A stretch of DNA of 64,000 nt, from contig NZ_JAJFZM010000002.1 in the NCBI RefSeq assembly GCF_020733705.1, forward strand, positions 868,001-932,000. Direction: 5' to 3'. Both the position numbers and the translations under genes were made by a program. This document shows, in pieces, positions 8,671 through 19,449 of this stretch. Position 1 is the first letter of the stretch; every line of letters starts with the position of its first letter. This DNA comes from Nocardia australiensis. Its GTDB lineage: Bacteria > Actinomycetota > Actinomycetes > Mycobacteriales > Mycobacteriaceae. A model generated the notes under the pieces. The model was not told the DNA's origin, searched no databases, and saw only the letters and a list, made by a program, of their open reading frames with translations.

Positions 8671-9216
8671 ATGTCACGAGTGGTCACCAAGGAGCAGTAC
8701 TTCGACACCGCTCTGGCGACGCTCGCCGAACTCGGCTTCAAGGGCCTCAACATCGGCCTGCTATGCCGCCGCCTCGGCGTCACCAGCGGCTCGTTCTACC
8801 ACCATTTCGGCAGCTGGCAAAGCTTCGTCGACGCACTACTCGAACACTGGGAAAACCGCCAGGTACGCATCCTGCGCACCCTGAACTTCAACCAAGGCAA
8901 CCCCGACGACGACATTCGCGCCATGTCCGACCTCGCCGCAGGGCTACACCACGCCGCCGAAGCCGCCATCCGTGCCTGGGCCGCCAACGACGAATCGGTG
9001 AGCCTCGCCATCAAACGAGTCGACGAATCCCGCCGCCGCACCGTGCACAAGTCGATCAAAGGCGTTGTCGGCGACGACAATACCGCCGCCGTCGTCACCT
9101 CCCTCGGCATGGCCATGCTGATCGGCTACCAGCAGATCGCCCCCAACGAGGACGTGCCACTCGAGCGCCTGCTCACCGAATACGCCCGACTGATCTACTC
9201 ACACGCCCGCCACTGA
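8671..9216 (+). CDS. TetR-family transcriptional regulator
   Basis: A 181-residue TetR regulator. The helix-turn-helix is clear at residues about 8-52 (LNIGLLCRRLGVTSGSFYHHFGS), followed by an all-helical ligand domain. The ATG at 8671 gives the compact family start MSRVVTKEQYF. It is divergent from the HTH-less TetR-like gene and the isomerase, and convergent, with only 9 bp between stops, with the Na+/H+ antiporter. Its targets and ligand are unknown; the divergent operon is the first candidate. Confidence 0.87.
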   Translation: MSRVVTKEQYFDTALATLAELGFKGLNIGLLCRRLGVTSGSFYHHFGSWQSFVDALLEHWENRQVRILRTLNFNQGNPDDDIRAMSDLAAGLHHAAEAAIRAWAANDESVSLAIKRVDESRRRTVHKSIKGVVGDDNTAAVVTSLGMAMLIGYQQIAPNEDVPLERLLTEYARLIYSHARH

Positions 9217-9225
9217 CGGACCCGC

Positions 9226-11085
9226 TCACCCCAACAACTCATCGACATAGCACCACCGCCACGCCTCGCCCGGCTCCACACTGCGCATCACCGGATGCTG
9301 AGTGCCCTCATAATGCTTCGTCGCATGATTACCGACCGACGACTCACAGCAGGCAACATGCCCGCACACCAAGCACATCCGCAGATGCACCCAGCTCAAC
9401 CCCTCCGCCAAACACTCCTTGCATTCATCGGGCTCAGACGGCTCCAACACCAGCGGCGCATCCCGCAAATGCACACAACCCTCGGCACCCGAAGCCAACT
9501 CCAACGGCTCGACAGTCTCTTCCTCGGTCTCGTCGAACCGATCGATCATCGACTCTTCCAAATCCAGCCGATCCAGCACATGCTGCAAGATCACATAATC
9601 CGAACCACCCGAATCCCTTACCCGCAGCACCGATTCCCGTTCAGCGCGCAACATCTCCAGCCGTAACCGCCGATACTCCGCCGTCGGCGTCACCAACTCC
9701 GACTCGGCGCGCCCCAACCGCTCCCACGCCGCATTCGTCTGCCACGCGACCCGACCACGCAACGACTCGATCACCGCAACCGGCGTATCCGGTGTAATCC
9801 ACCTATCCAACTCCGCCAAACCCGCCGACGACGCCTGCTGCAGCAGATTCGCCTTCTGCAACGCATCCTCCGCACGGCTGGGCCCACGCAAATGCAGCCG
9901 ACGCACCAACCACGGCAACGAGGACCCCTGCAACAGCAGCGTGCCCGCGACCACGATCAACGCCAACAGCTTCAACACCGGCAACTGCGGGGTGTCCTCG
10001 GGCAACAACAACACCGCCGCCAACGTCACCACCCCGCGCATCCCCGCCCACGACACCACCGCCAGATGACTCAGCGGCTCCTCCGCACCGGACCGCTTCA
10101 TCCGGTGAGACAGCAGCGACCACGGGAAAATCCACAACGGCCGCGCCAGCAACACCGCCAGCAACACCGCGAACGCCGCGACAACCAGCGTCGTGTGATC
10201 GAGCCCGCTACTCCACGCACCCTCGATGATCGCGCGCATCTGCAACCCGATGATCAGGAACACCGCACTCTCCAGAATGAACTGGATCGTGCGCCAATTG
10301 GTGCGTTCCGCGATCCGCGACGCCGCACTCTGCCACGCCGGCGCACCATGCCCCAGGATCATCCCGCACGTGACCACCGCGATAACCCCCGAAGCGCCAA
10401 GCTCTTCCGCAGGTAGATACGCGACAAACGGCGCAAGGAACGACAGCGACGTATCCAGCACCGGATCGGTGATCCTGCGACGTAACATCGCCAGCACATA
10501 CGCGACCACGATCCCGACCACCGCGCCACCACCGGCAGCGAGCAGGAAATCACCACCCGCCCGCCACACCGACACCGCCCCCGCCGACGCCGCGATCGCG
10601 GTACGCACCGCCACCAGCGCCGTCGCGTCATTGAACATCGACTCGTCCTCGAGGATGGTGACCAGCCGCCTCGGCATCCCGATCCGCCGCGCCACCGCCG
10701 TCGCCGCCACCGCATCCGGCGGCGCCACCACCGCCCCGAGAGCCACCGCCACCACAAACGGCACCGGCAACAGCCACCACACCACCGTCGCCACCACGAA
10801 CGTGCTGAACAGCACCAAACCCACCGACAACGACATAATGGTGCCGGCATTGGCGCGGAAATCCACCAACGACGTCCGAATCGCCGCCGTATACAACAAC
10901 GGAGGCAGCAACCCGAGCAGAATGATCTCCGGATCCGGATGAACCTCCGGCACATGAGGAATGTACGACGCCGCCACACCCGCCACCGTCAGCACCAGCG
11001 GTTCCGAAACCCCGAACCGCCGCGCCAACGCCGCCAGCGACACCGCCGCAGCGACAAGAACAACCAGGCCGATCGCGACATGCAC
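9226..11085 (-). CDS. Na+/H+ antiporter (CPA1) with C-terminal UBP zinc finger
   Basis: A 619-residue membrane protein. Residues about 1-420 hold some 12 membrane segments of the CPA1/NhaP exchangers, including the conserved VVAPPDAVAATAVARR and LEDESMFNDATALV segments that bear the ion-binding acids. Residues about 430-540 form a soluble helical region. The end, from GCVHLRDAPLV on, is a UBP-type zinc finger with CKEC, CLVCGHVACC and paired His. UBP fingers bind C-terminal glycine peptides in eukaryotes; here the role is probably regulatory. The GTG at 11085 starts directly at the first membrane helix. The gene is divergent from an alpha/beta hydrolase. Confidence 0.92.
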   Translation of the reverse strand: MHVAIGLVVLVAAAVSLAALARRFGVSEPLVLTVAGVAASYIPHVPEVHPDPEIILLGLLPPLLYTAAIRTSLVDFRANAGTIMSLSVGLVLFSTFVVATVVWWLLPVPFVVAVALGAVVAPPDAVAATAVARRIGMPRRLVTILEDESMFNDATALVAVRTAIAASAGAVSVWRAGGDFLLAAGGGAVVGIVVAYVLAMLRRRITDPVLDTSLSFLAPFVAYLPAEELGASGVIAVVTCGMILGHGAPAWQSAASRIAERTNWRTIQFILESAVFLIIGLQMRAIIEGAWSSGLDHTTLVVAAFAVLLAVLLARPLWIFPWSLLSHRMKRSGAEEPLSHLAVVSWAGMRGVVTLAAVLLLPEDTPQLPVLKLLALIVVAGTLLLQGSSLPWLVRRLHLRGPSRAEDALQKANLLQQASSAGLAELDRWITPDTPVAVIESLRGRVAWQTNAAWERLGRAESELVTPTAEYRRLRLEMLRAERESVLRVRDSGGSDYVILQHVLDRLDLEESMIDRFDETEEETVEPLELASGAEGCVHLRDAPLVLEPSEPDECKECLAEGLSWVHLRMCLVCGHVACCESSVGNHATKHYEGTQHPVMRSVEPGEAWRWCYVDELLG

Positions 11086-11222
11086 TATGGCATTCTCGCA
11101 GAGCAAACGACCAGCGTGAACCGACCGTGCAGTACATGACACGAACTCTGTCGCCGGTTCGACGGAATCGCTGTGCCGGTCCGATCCGCGCGCAATGCTT
11201 GTCGATACACAAGGAGGTAGAT

Positions 11223-12110
11223 ATGGAGGAGTTTGCCCTGTGGCGGGCGAGCGGGCGAAGATACACCCATCGCGGCCACCAGATCTTCTGGCGCGACGGC
11301 GGCGCAGGCGCCGACGGCACACTACTGTGCATGCACGGATTCCCCACCGCATCCTGGGACTGGCACGCGGTATGGCCCGGACTATGCGAACGGTTCAGCC
11401 GCGTGATCGCACCCGACATGATCGGCTTCGGCTGGTCGGCTAAACCGCGAAATTACGACTACCGCATCACCGACCAAGCCGACATCCACGAAAACCTACT
11501 GCGCGAACAAGGCGTCGAACGCGTTCACATCCTCGCCCACGACTACGGCGACACCGTCGCCCAAGAACTACTGGCCCGCGACACCCAGCGCCGAGCCGAC
11601 GGCGACGATTCCCTGATCATCGAATCGGTGTGCCTGCTCAACGGCGGCCTATTCCCCGAAGCCCACCGGCCACGGCTGGTACAACGGCTACTGGCCAGTC
11701 CACTAGGACCGGCAGTCGGGATCTTCGGCGGCGAAGGCACCTTCGCGCGCAACCTCGCGGCCGTCTTCGGCCCCGACACCAAACCCACCGAAGAACAGCT
11801 GCGCCAATTCTGGATCCTATGGTGCAGCAAGCACGGAAAACGCAACGGCCACAAACTCATCCGCTACATGAGCGAACGTAAATCCCACCGCGAACGCTGG
11901 GTCGGCGCACTTCAGCAGACCTCGGTGCCGCTGCGACTGATCAACGGCCGACTCGACCCGGTCTCCGGCGCTCACATGGCCGCCCGCTACCGCGAACTCA
12001 TCGCCGAACCCGACGTCGTCGAGCTACCCGACGTCGGCCACTATCCGCAACTCGAAGCGCCCGAGGAAACCCTCGCCGCCATCCTCGATTTCCACGGCAC
12101 ACGGGTGTAG
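11223..12110 (+). CDS. alpha/beta hydrolase, epoxide hydrolase/dehalogenase type
   Basis: A 295-residue alpha/beta hydrolase. CMHGFPTASWDW is the oxyanion HG motif, HDYGDTVAQ is the nucleophile elbow with Asp as nucleophile, INGRLDPVSG carries the acid and DVGHYPQLE the catalytic His. An Asp nucleophile fits haloalkane dehalogenase or epoxide hydrolase chemistry; the sequence also recalls the MEST group. The start at 11223 has a strong AAGGAGG ribosome site 5 nt upstream. No signal peptide is seen. The substrate is unknown. Confidence 0.9.
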   Translation: MEEFALWRASGRRYTHRGHQIFWRDGGAGADGTLLCMHGFPTASWDWHAVWPGLCERFSRVIAPDMIGFGWSAKPRNYDYRITDQADIHENLLREQGVERVHILAHDYGDTVAQELLARDTQRRADGDDSLIIESVCLLNGGLFPEAHRPRLVQRLLASPLGPAVGIFGGEGTFARNLAAVFGPDTKPTEEQLRQFWILWCSKHGKRNGHKLIRYMSERKSHRERWVGALQQTSVPLRLINGRLDPVSGAHMAARYRELIAEPDVVELPDVGHYPQLEAPEETLAAILDFHGTRV

Positions 12111-12119
12111 CAACGCCGC

Positions 12120-12159
12120 CATCCCGCCGTCATGGGCCCACACACATGATGGCGGGATG
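12120..12159. terminator. bidirectional hairpin terminator
   Basis: A 15-bp stem with a single mismatch (arms 12120-12134 and 12145-12159, CATCCCGCC core) and a 10-nt loop. It lies between the convergent hydrolase gene and the YczE-like gene, where it could stop transcription from both sides. There is no T-tract. Confidence 0.65.
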
Positions 12160-12221
12160 AGCGCGCCCAGCCAATAGCGTTGCCGCCGAACACAAACCGG
12201 CAATTCACTACCGCCGCGCCG

Positions 12222-12857
12222 TCACGGCGCGACCGCGACAGTAGCCGGCTCATCCCGATTCGAACCGGGATCGAAGCCCGGCAGATACCGATTCACCACC
12301 GGAATCAGCAACTGGATCAGCGGGCCGATCCCGAACGCGTACACCACAGTCCCGACACCAACGCTCCCACCGAGCAGCCAGCCAACCGCCAGCACCCCCA
12401 CCTCGATCGTCGTGCGCACCAACCGGACCGACAGACCGGTCCGGCCGACCAGTCCAGTCATCAGTCCGTCACGCGGGCCAGGCCCCATACCGGCACCGAT
12501 GTACAAAACCGTCGCGATCGCGTTCAGCACCACCGCGGCACACATCGCACCGATCCGGCCCACCAGCACATCCCACTGCGGAAGCAGCCACAGACCGACG
12601 TCGACCGACACCCCGATCACCACCACATTGCTGACCGTGCCCAAACCGGGCCGCTGCCGCAACGGAATCCATGCCAGCAACACAGCCACTCCCGTCAACG
12701 CCGTCACCGCGCCGAAGCTGATCGACACATGCGCAGCCACCCCCTGGTGAAACACATCCCAAGGATCCAACCCGAGACCGGCACGCACCATCACGGCCAT
12801 CGAGAACCCGTACAACCAAAGCCCGACATACAACGCGAGCACACGGCGAAGCAGCAT
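12222..12857 (-). CDS. YczE/YitT-family integral membrane protein
   Basis: About 211 residues with five to six membrane helices. GFSMAVMVRAGLGLDPWDVF is characteristic of the YczE/YitT group, and GAGMGPGPRDGLMTGL repeats the pattern in the second half. The function of the family is not established; some members sit next to regulators of secondary metabolism or stress. The ATG at 12857 starts the protein at MLLRRVLALYVGLWLYG, the usual form; no strong ribosome site precedes it. It is divergent from the lipoprotein gene. Confidence 0.8.
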   Translation of the reverse strand: MLLRRVLALYVGLWLYGFSMAVMVRAGLGLDPWDVFHQGVAAHVSISFGAVTALTGVAVLLAWIPLRQRPGLGTVSNVVVIGVSVDVGLWLLPQWDVLVGRIGAMCAAVVLNAIATVLYIGAGMGPGPRDGLMTGLVGRTGLSVRLVRTTIEVGVLAVGWLLGGSVGVGTVVYAFGIGPLIQLLIPVVNRYLPGFDPGSNRDEPATVAVAP

Positions 12858-13076
12858 CCGCACAGCATGAACCACAACTGGACCCTGAATACAGATCCAC
12901 TCGAGATCTACTGGCCTTATCGAGGCCGATTGTGGACCAGGGGAGCGCAGCACCGGCGGCGAGTTGGCCCTGCGGATGCAGACCTCCCGGATACGCTGCC
13001 CACAGCCCGAATCGACCGCCCAATCGAGGGCACGGCCCGATGCGTGGCGAACCAATCGCAACACCGGAGGGAAGCC

Positions 13077-13592
13077 ATGAGAAAGCTCGTCGTCATGACC
13101 GCGCTGGCGTTTGCCCTTGCCGCGGGAGCCGGATGCTCCAATGACTCCTCGACAACGACCACAACGACCACGCCGTCGCCGACATCGACCACGCCGAAGC
13201 CCAGCACGACCACCCCGACACCCGGGGCCCCGACAACACACGCCGAGAACCCCGCTCCACAACCGACCACCCACGCGGGCAACCCAGCCCCGCCGCCCGC
13301 ACCCGCGCCCCCGCCCGCACCCGCGCCTGAACCAAAACCCGCACCTGAACCAAAACCCGCACCAACAAGCACCATCCTCATCCCCAACCCCAACGGCGAC
13401 CCGAACGAAGTCCCCTGCGAGGGCACGATCTGCACCAACCCCAACCACGGCGCGGGCCCCGACCCCAACGACAACGGCCAATCCGAAATGCCCAACCCCA
13501 ACGGCGACCCCGATCCCGTCCCCTGCGAAGGCACCATCTGCACCAACCCCAACCACGGCGCCGGTGAAGACCCCACCGCCCCGAACGGCTGA
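13077..13592 (+). CDS. Thr/Pro-rich lipoprotein with two Cys-bearing repeats
   Basis: A 171-residue predicted lipoprotein. A signal peptide (MRKLVVMTALAFALAAGAGC) ends in a lipobox with Cys20. Then comes a low-complexity stalk: a run of Thr, a Pro/Thr part and PAPEPKPAP repeats. The C-terminal third has two near-identical 24-residue units (NPNGDP..VPCEGTICTNPN) separated by 12 residues, each with two Cys. The stalk would let the repeats reach across the cell wall; disulfides or metal binding are possible. The start has GGAGG 7 nt upstream. A strong terminator follows. I do not recognise a family. Confidence 0.85.
   Translation: MRKLVVMTALAFALAAGAGCSNDSSTTTTTTTPSPTSTTPKPSTTTPTPGAPTTHAENPAPQPTTHAGNPAPPPAPAPPPAPAPEPKPAPEPKPAPTSTILIPNPNGDPNEVPCEGTICTNPNHGAGPDPNDNGQSEMPNPNGDPDPVPCEGTICTNPNHGAGEDPTAPNG
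13386..13565 (+). repeat. two 72-bp direct repeats in the lipoprotein gene
   Basis: Copy 1 is 13386-13457 and copy 2 is 13494-13565. They encode NPNGDP, two variable residues, then VPCEGTICTNPNHGAG. The copies differ mostly at the variable pair and at silent positions, which points to a tandem duplication with selection on the protein. Confidence 0.88.
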
Positions 13593-13649
13593 CCGAACCA
13601 CCCACGCGGGACCCTGCTGATGTGGCGGGGTCCCGCGTGGGTGGTTCGG
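13593..13649 (+). terminator. strong hairpin after the lipoprotein gene
   Basis: A perfect 22-bp stem (arms 13593-13614 and 13628-13649) with a 13-nt loop begins right after the lipoprotein stop. It lacks a T-tract, as is common in GC-rich actinobacteria. It separates the lipoprotein gene from terD-like and PP2C genes. Confidence 0.87.
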
Positions 13650-13890
13650 CCTCCGCAGCTTGCCGACCACATCAGATCACCGTAAATACCTGCCACACAA
13701 CAATTCTCACAAAACATCGCCACCCGATCACGAACCCGAATCATCAAACCCACCGCCGCACTGCGCGTATCGCCGATAGTCGGGCAACATCAAAGAATGC
13801 TCGACCTACTAGGCTCGAGCCGAGCGGAAACCGCAGCGGGCGCACGCACCGCTGCCGATGACATATCGTCCGAACACGAAAGGAACCGAG

Positions 13891-14466
13891 ATGGGTGTGA
13901 CTCTGGCCAAGGGCGGCAATGTGTCGCTGTCGAAGCAGGCCCCGAATCTGACGGCGGTAGCGGTCGGTCTGGGCTGGGATGTGCGAGCCACGACCGGCTC
14001 CGACTTCGACCTGGACGCCAGCGCCCTGGCGACCGGATCCGATCAGAAGGTGCTCTCGGATCAGCACTTCGTCTTCTACAACAACCTGCGTTCCCCAGAA
14101 GGCTCGATCGAACACACCGGCGACAACCTAACCGGTGAGGGCGAGGGCGATGACGAAGTCATCAACGTCGACCTGGCCGCGACGCCGCCGACGATCACCA
14201 ACATCTTCTTCCCCGTATCGATTCACGACGCGCTGGCCCGCCAGCAATCCTTCGGCCAGGTCCGCAACGCCTACATTCGGGTGGTCGACCGCGCCAACGG
14301 TGCGGAACTGGCCCGCTACGACCTCACCGAAGACGCTTCAACCGAGACCGCCATGGTGTTCGGCGAGCTGTACCGCAACGGCAACGAATGGAAGTTCCGC
14401 GCCATCGGACAGGGATACGCATCCGGCTTGTCCGGCATCGCCCGCGACTACGGCGTCAACGTCTGA
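13891..14466 (+). CDS. TerD-family calcium-binding stress protein
   Basis: A 191-residue TerD-domain protein. GVTLAKGGNVSLSKQAP is the classic opening, and TGSDFDLDASALA, with later VINVDLA and FGQVRNAYIRVVD, carries the conserved Asp residues that bind calcium in this family. TerD proteins are linked to tellurite, phage and membrane stress, but the mechanism is unclear. The ATG at 13891 has AAAGGAACC upstream. The PP2C gene follows after 37 nt in the same direction, so the pair is probably co-transcribed. No other ter genes are nearby. Confidence 0.93.
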   Translation: MGVTLAKGGNVSLSKQAPNLTAVAVGLGWDVRATTGSDFDLDASALATGSDQKVLSDQHFVFYNNLRSPEGSIEHTGDNLTGEGEGDDEVINVDLAATPPTITNIFFPVSIHDALARQQSFGQVRNAYIRVVDRANGAELARYDLTEDASTETAMVFGELYRNGNEWKFRAIGQGYASGLSGIARDYGVNV

Positions 14467-14503
14467 GCGGGCACGGGGGGCAGCGGGAGAGCGATCCGCG
14501 ATA

Positions 14504-15229
14504 ATGACATTCGTGCTACGAACCGCGGCGCGCAGCGATCGCGGACTGGTCCGCGAAAACAACGAGGACAGCGTCTTCGCCGGGACACGACTGCTGGCAC
14601 TGGCCGACGGCATGGGCGGCCATGCCGGAGGCGAGGTGGCCTCGGCGCTGATGATCGCGGCGCTGATGCCACTCGAGAATGCCGACCCCGCCCACGACCT
14701 GGCCGCCGGACTCGATGCAGCGATCAGAACGGGCAACGCACAGATCGCCGAGCACGTCGCCGAACAGCCCGAACTACAGGGCATGGGTACCACCCTCACC
14801 GCACTCCTGTTCGCGGGCAACACATTGTGCCTGGCACATGTGGGGGACTCGCGCGCGTATCTGCTGCGGGCCGGACACCTGACCCGGATGACCCGCGACG
14901 ACACGTTCGTGCAGTCGCTGGTGGACGAGGGCCGAATCACCGCCGAGCAGGCGCGAACTCACCCACGCAAGTCACTGATCATGCGGGCGCTGTCGGGAAT
15001 CGAGGTCCAGCCCGCGCTGGCCATACAAGAAGTCCACGCCGCAGACCGCTACGTACTGTGCTCCGACGGCCTATCCGATGTCGTGACCGACGAGCTGATC
15101 GCCGCCACGATGCGTGCGGGCACCAGCGACGAATGCGCCGACCGACTGATCGAATTGGCACTGCTCGGCGGCGGCCCCGACAACGTCACCGTCGTAGTCG
15201 CCGACGTCGAGGTACACCCCGGCCGGTGA
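14504..15229 (+). CDS. PP2C-type serine/threonine phosphatase
   Basis: A 241-residue metal-dependent phosphatase. The family motifs are all visible: ENNEDS near residue 18, ADGMGGHAGGE near 35, GDSRAYLLR near 115, CSDGLSDVV near 185 and GGPDNVTVVV near 225. The Asp residues in these motifs hold the two metal ions. It should reverse Ser/Thr kinase signalling in the cytoplasm; there is no membrane segment. It is the likely partner of terD in one transcript. No kinase is present in the window. Confidence 0.92.
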   Translation: MTFVLRTAARSDRGLVRENNEDSVFAGTRLLALADGMGGHAGGEVASALMIAALMPLENADPAHDLAAGLDAAIRTGNAQIAEHVAEQPELQGMGTTLTALLFAGNTLCLAHVGDSRAYLLRAGHLTRMTRDDTFVQSLVDEGRITAEQARTHPRKSLIMRALSGIEVQPALAIQEVHAADRYVLCSDGLSDVVTDELIAATMRAGTSDECADRLIELALLGGGPDNVTVVVADVEVHPGR

Positions 15230-15885
15230 CTACGCCATCGCGAGTTCGGCCCCGGTCCATCCGGGGTCGAGCGATCGGCGTATCAGCAGCGACGATGACC
15301 CCGGCGGATTTCGAATTCCTGTCGTCTCTGCGCGGACCGACGCGCCACCGAGCGGGCTTCCTTACCGGGTAGACGGTCCGCAGTAACGATGCAAGAGCGT
15401 CGCGACGCCATGGCGCACCCCTCACTCTGAAACGTCACTGTGACGAAATAGTGCCTATAAAGGCCGGTGCGAGAGGGGAGAAGCCCGACTCGCCGGCGCG
15501 AACATCCACCCGATCCGCAACAAACGAAGCCTGTCGGATAGTTATCGCCAAATCGGGGTTGATCGAGCCAATCTACGAATCATCAAAGATTCACAAAATT
15601 CGCAGCTGCCATAGATTGCGCATAGCGCAACCAGTGAATTCGCAAGTGCAACAAATGAACCTGAGCAGCGCGCTCGATACGCCACTCGGATGGCGGCACC
15701 GAACCGACCGGATTCCGCGAACGAGCGAGCAGACACCGACATGACACCGGTGCACCCAGCAAAATCAACCCCTCTCGATCCACCCTCCTGTCGCGCCGAT
15801 AATCAACATTATGTCAAGTAAGATCGATGGCAAGGATCCCCCTAACCGCACCTAGCCGAGACTTGAATGAGTCATACTTCGGAAT
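15230..15885. other. 656-bp gene-poor region before furA
   Basis: No convincing gene. The second half (about 15440-15850) is clearly richer in A+T than its surroundings. At 15433-15445 there is a palindrome, CGTCACTGTGACG. Short frames on both strands have no family resemblance. The region may hold the furA-katG promoter and regulatory sites, or old decayed DNA. Confidence 0.5.
15862..15882 (+). promoter_or_regulatory. candidate FurA operator/promoter
   Basis: The stretch CTTGAATGAGTCATACTTCGG ends 3 nt before the furA GTG. Its CTTGA.TGA.TC core resembles, from memory, the AT-rich autoregulatory site upstream of mycobacterial furA. CATACT could serve as a -10 element for a nearly leaderless message. 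This rests on similarity only. Confidence 0.32.
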
Positions 15886-16366
15886 GTGTCCACGAACTCG
15901 GACTTCGAGCACATGCTGCGTGGAGCCACACTGCGTGTGACAGCACCGCGGGTCGCGGTGCTGTCGGTGGTGCACAACCATCCTCACTCCGATACCGACT
16001 CGATCCTCGGACTCGTACGCGAAATCCTCAGCGCGGTGTCACATCAGGCCGTATACGACGTGCTGCGAGCACTGACGGCCGCCGGTCTCCTCCGGCGCAT
16101 CCAGCCAATGGGGTCCGTGGCGCGCTACGAGACACGCGTCGGAGACAACCACCATCACGTCGTCTGCCGGTCATGTGGCGTCATCGCCGATGTCGATTGC
16201 GCCGTCGGTAACGCTCCCTGCCTGACCGCATCCGACGACAACGGATTCCTCCTCGACGAGGCCGAAGTCATCTACTGGGGTCTGTGCCCCGACTGCTCGG
16301 CACCACAGACTGTGCGAACCCACCCATCAGCACAGCCCGATTCGCTCACACCTGAAAGGAAACGCC

Positions 16367-16374
<8 letters not shown>
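15886..16374 (+). CDS. furA: Fur-family repressor FurA
   Basis: A 162-residue Fur-type regulator. Residues about 10-85 form the winged helix (LRVTAPRVAVLSVVHNHPH, then VSHQAVYDVLRALTAAGLL); HHHVVCRSCG and the CPDC pair are metal sites. The gene overlaps katG by 8 nt, the fixed furA-katG arrangement of mycobacteria and streptomycetes, in which FurA represses both genes until oxidised. The GTG at 15886 is chosen because it gives MSTNSDFEHMLRGA; the ATG two bases earlier is in another frame. The long C-terminal tail after CPDC is unremarkable. Confidence 0.92.
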
Positions 16375-18598
<2,224 letters not shown>

Positions 18599-18612
18599 TC
18601 ACAACGCGAATC

Positions 18613-18642
18613 GCACCCCGCGACTCAAAGGTCGCGGGGTGC
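18613..18642 (+). terminator. terminator after katG
   Basis: A perfect 12-bp GC-rich stem (GCACCCCGCGAC with its complement) and a 6-nt loop begin 15 nt after the katG stop. There is no T-tract. Confidence 0.87.
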
Positions 18643-18732
18643 AGTGCGTTTCGCATCCCGCTCACTCCTCGGTACCGTCGGCCCTGACCTGCACATATCT
18701 GAAATACGCTGTTGTCAACTAACCTTCATGCG

Positions 18733-19449
18733 GTGCTAGGACATTCTCATGCGACCAGCGGCGCGTTCGCGTGGTCGGTGGCAGCCGCGACGTTGCCTGT
18801 ATCGGCGTTGATCTATCCCGCATTGGCTACTGGAGATACACATCTCGGTCCCGTCGATCTGCTGCTGGGTACCTTTCTCACCGCGGGTGCCGCGTTACTG
18901 CCCGACGCGGATCACCCGAGCGGCACGATCGCTCATGTGCTGGGACCGGTCTCGCACTACTGCTGCCGTTTCATCTCCTGGATATCGGGCGGACATCGGC
19001 ACGCGACCCATTCGTTCGCGTTCGTGATCGCGGTCGCGTGCGGGACCTGGGCCGGCGAGCATTGGATCGGCCGCTATTTCACACTTGCCCTTGCCTTCTT
19101 CCTCCTCGCGCTGGCCGTCAAAGCGCTCCACATTTGCCCGGCCGGCGATGGTTTCAAGGCATGGGGCACGGTCGTAATCCTCGCCGCCGCCGGAACATTC
19201 GCGATGGATCACTGGATCACCGACAAACCGGCCTGGTTACCGTTCTCGGTAGGACTGGGCGCATTGGCCCACCTCGCCGGCGATTGCCTCACAGACCGCG
19301 GCTGCCGACTGTTCTGGCCGTTCTCCCTGCGGACCCGCCTTCCGATCATCGAACGCACCGGGAACAAGGTCGAAACCTGGGTCCTGTCACCGCTGTTCAC
19401 GGTAGGTACCCTCGCCGTCTTGTGGTACGTATTCAGCACCAGTCCATAA
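18733..19449 (+). CDS. YdjM-like membrane-bound metal-dependent hydrolase family
   Basis: About 238 residues with five to six membrane helices. LPDADHPSGTIAHVLGP and GGHRHATHSFAF carry the Asp and His residues that define the YdjM/DUF457 group, predicted membrane metal-dependent hydrolases of unknown substrate. Family members open with a form like MLGPAHSLSGA, so the GTG at 18733 (VLGHSHATSGA) is preferred; a TTG at 18712 in the same frame is an alternative. The gene stands alone between the katG terminator and a 565-bp empty stretch. Confidence 0.75.
   Translation: MLGHSHATSGAFAWSVAAATLPVSALIYPALATGDTHLGPVDLLLGTFLTAGAALLPDADHPSGTIAHVLGPVSHYCCRFISWISGGHRHATHSFAFVIAVACGTWAGEHWIGRYFTLALAFFLLALAVKALHICPAGDGFKAWGTVVILAAAGTFAMDHWITDKPAWLPFSVGLGALAHLAGDCLTDRGCRLFWPFSLRTRLPIIERTGNKVETWVLSPLFTVGTLAVLWYVFSTSP

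Noticed and set aside
8427..9797. A 456-codon plus-strand frame overlapping TetR and the antiporter end
   Set aside because: Pro/Thr/Arg/His-rich low-complexity translation, antisense or out of frame to two well-supported genes.
12180..13592. Long upstream extension of the lipoprotein frame
   Set aside because: The extension runs antisense through the YczE-like gene; the lipobox signal peptide and GGAGG site fix the start at 13077.
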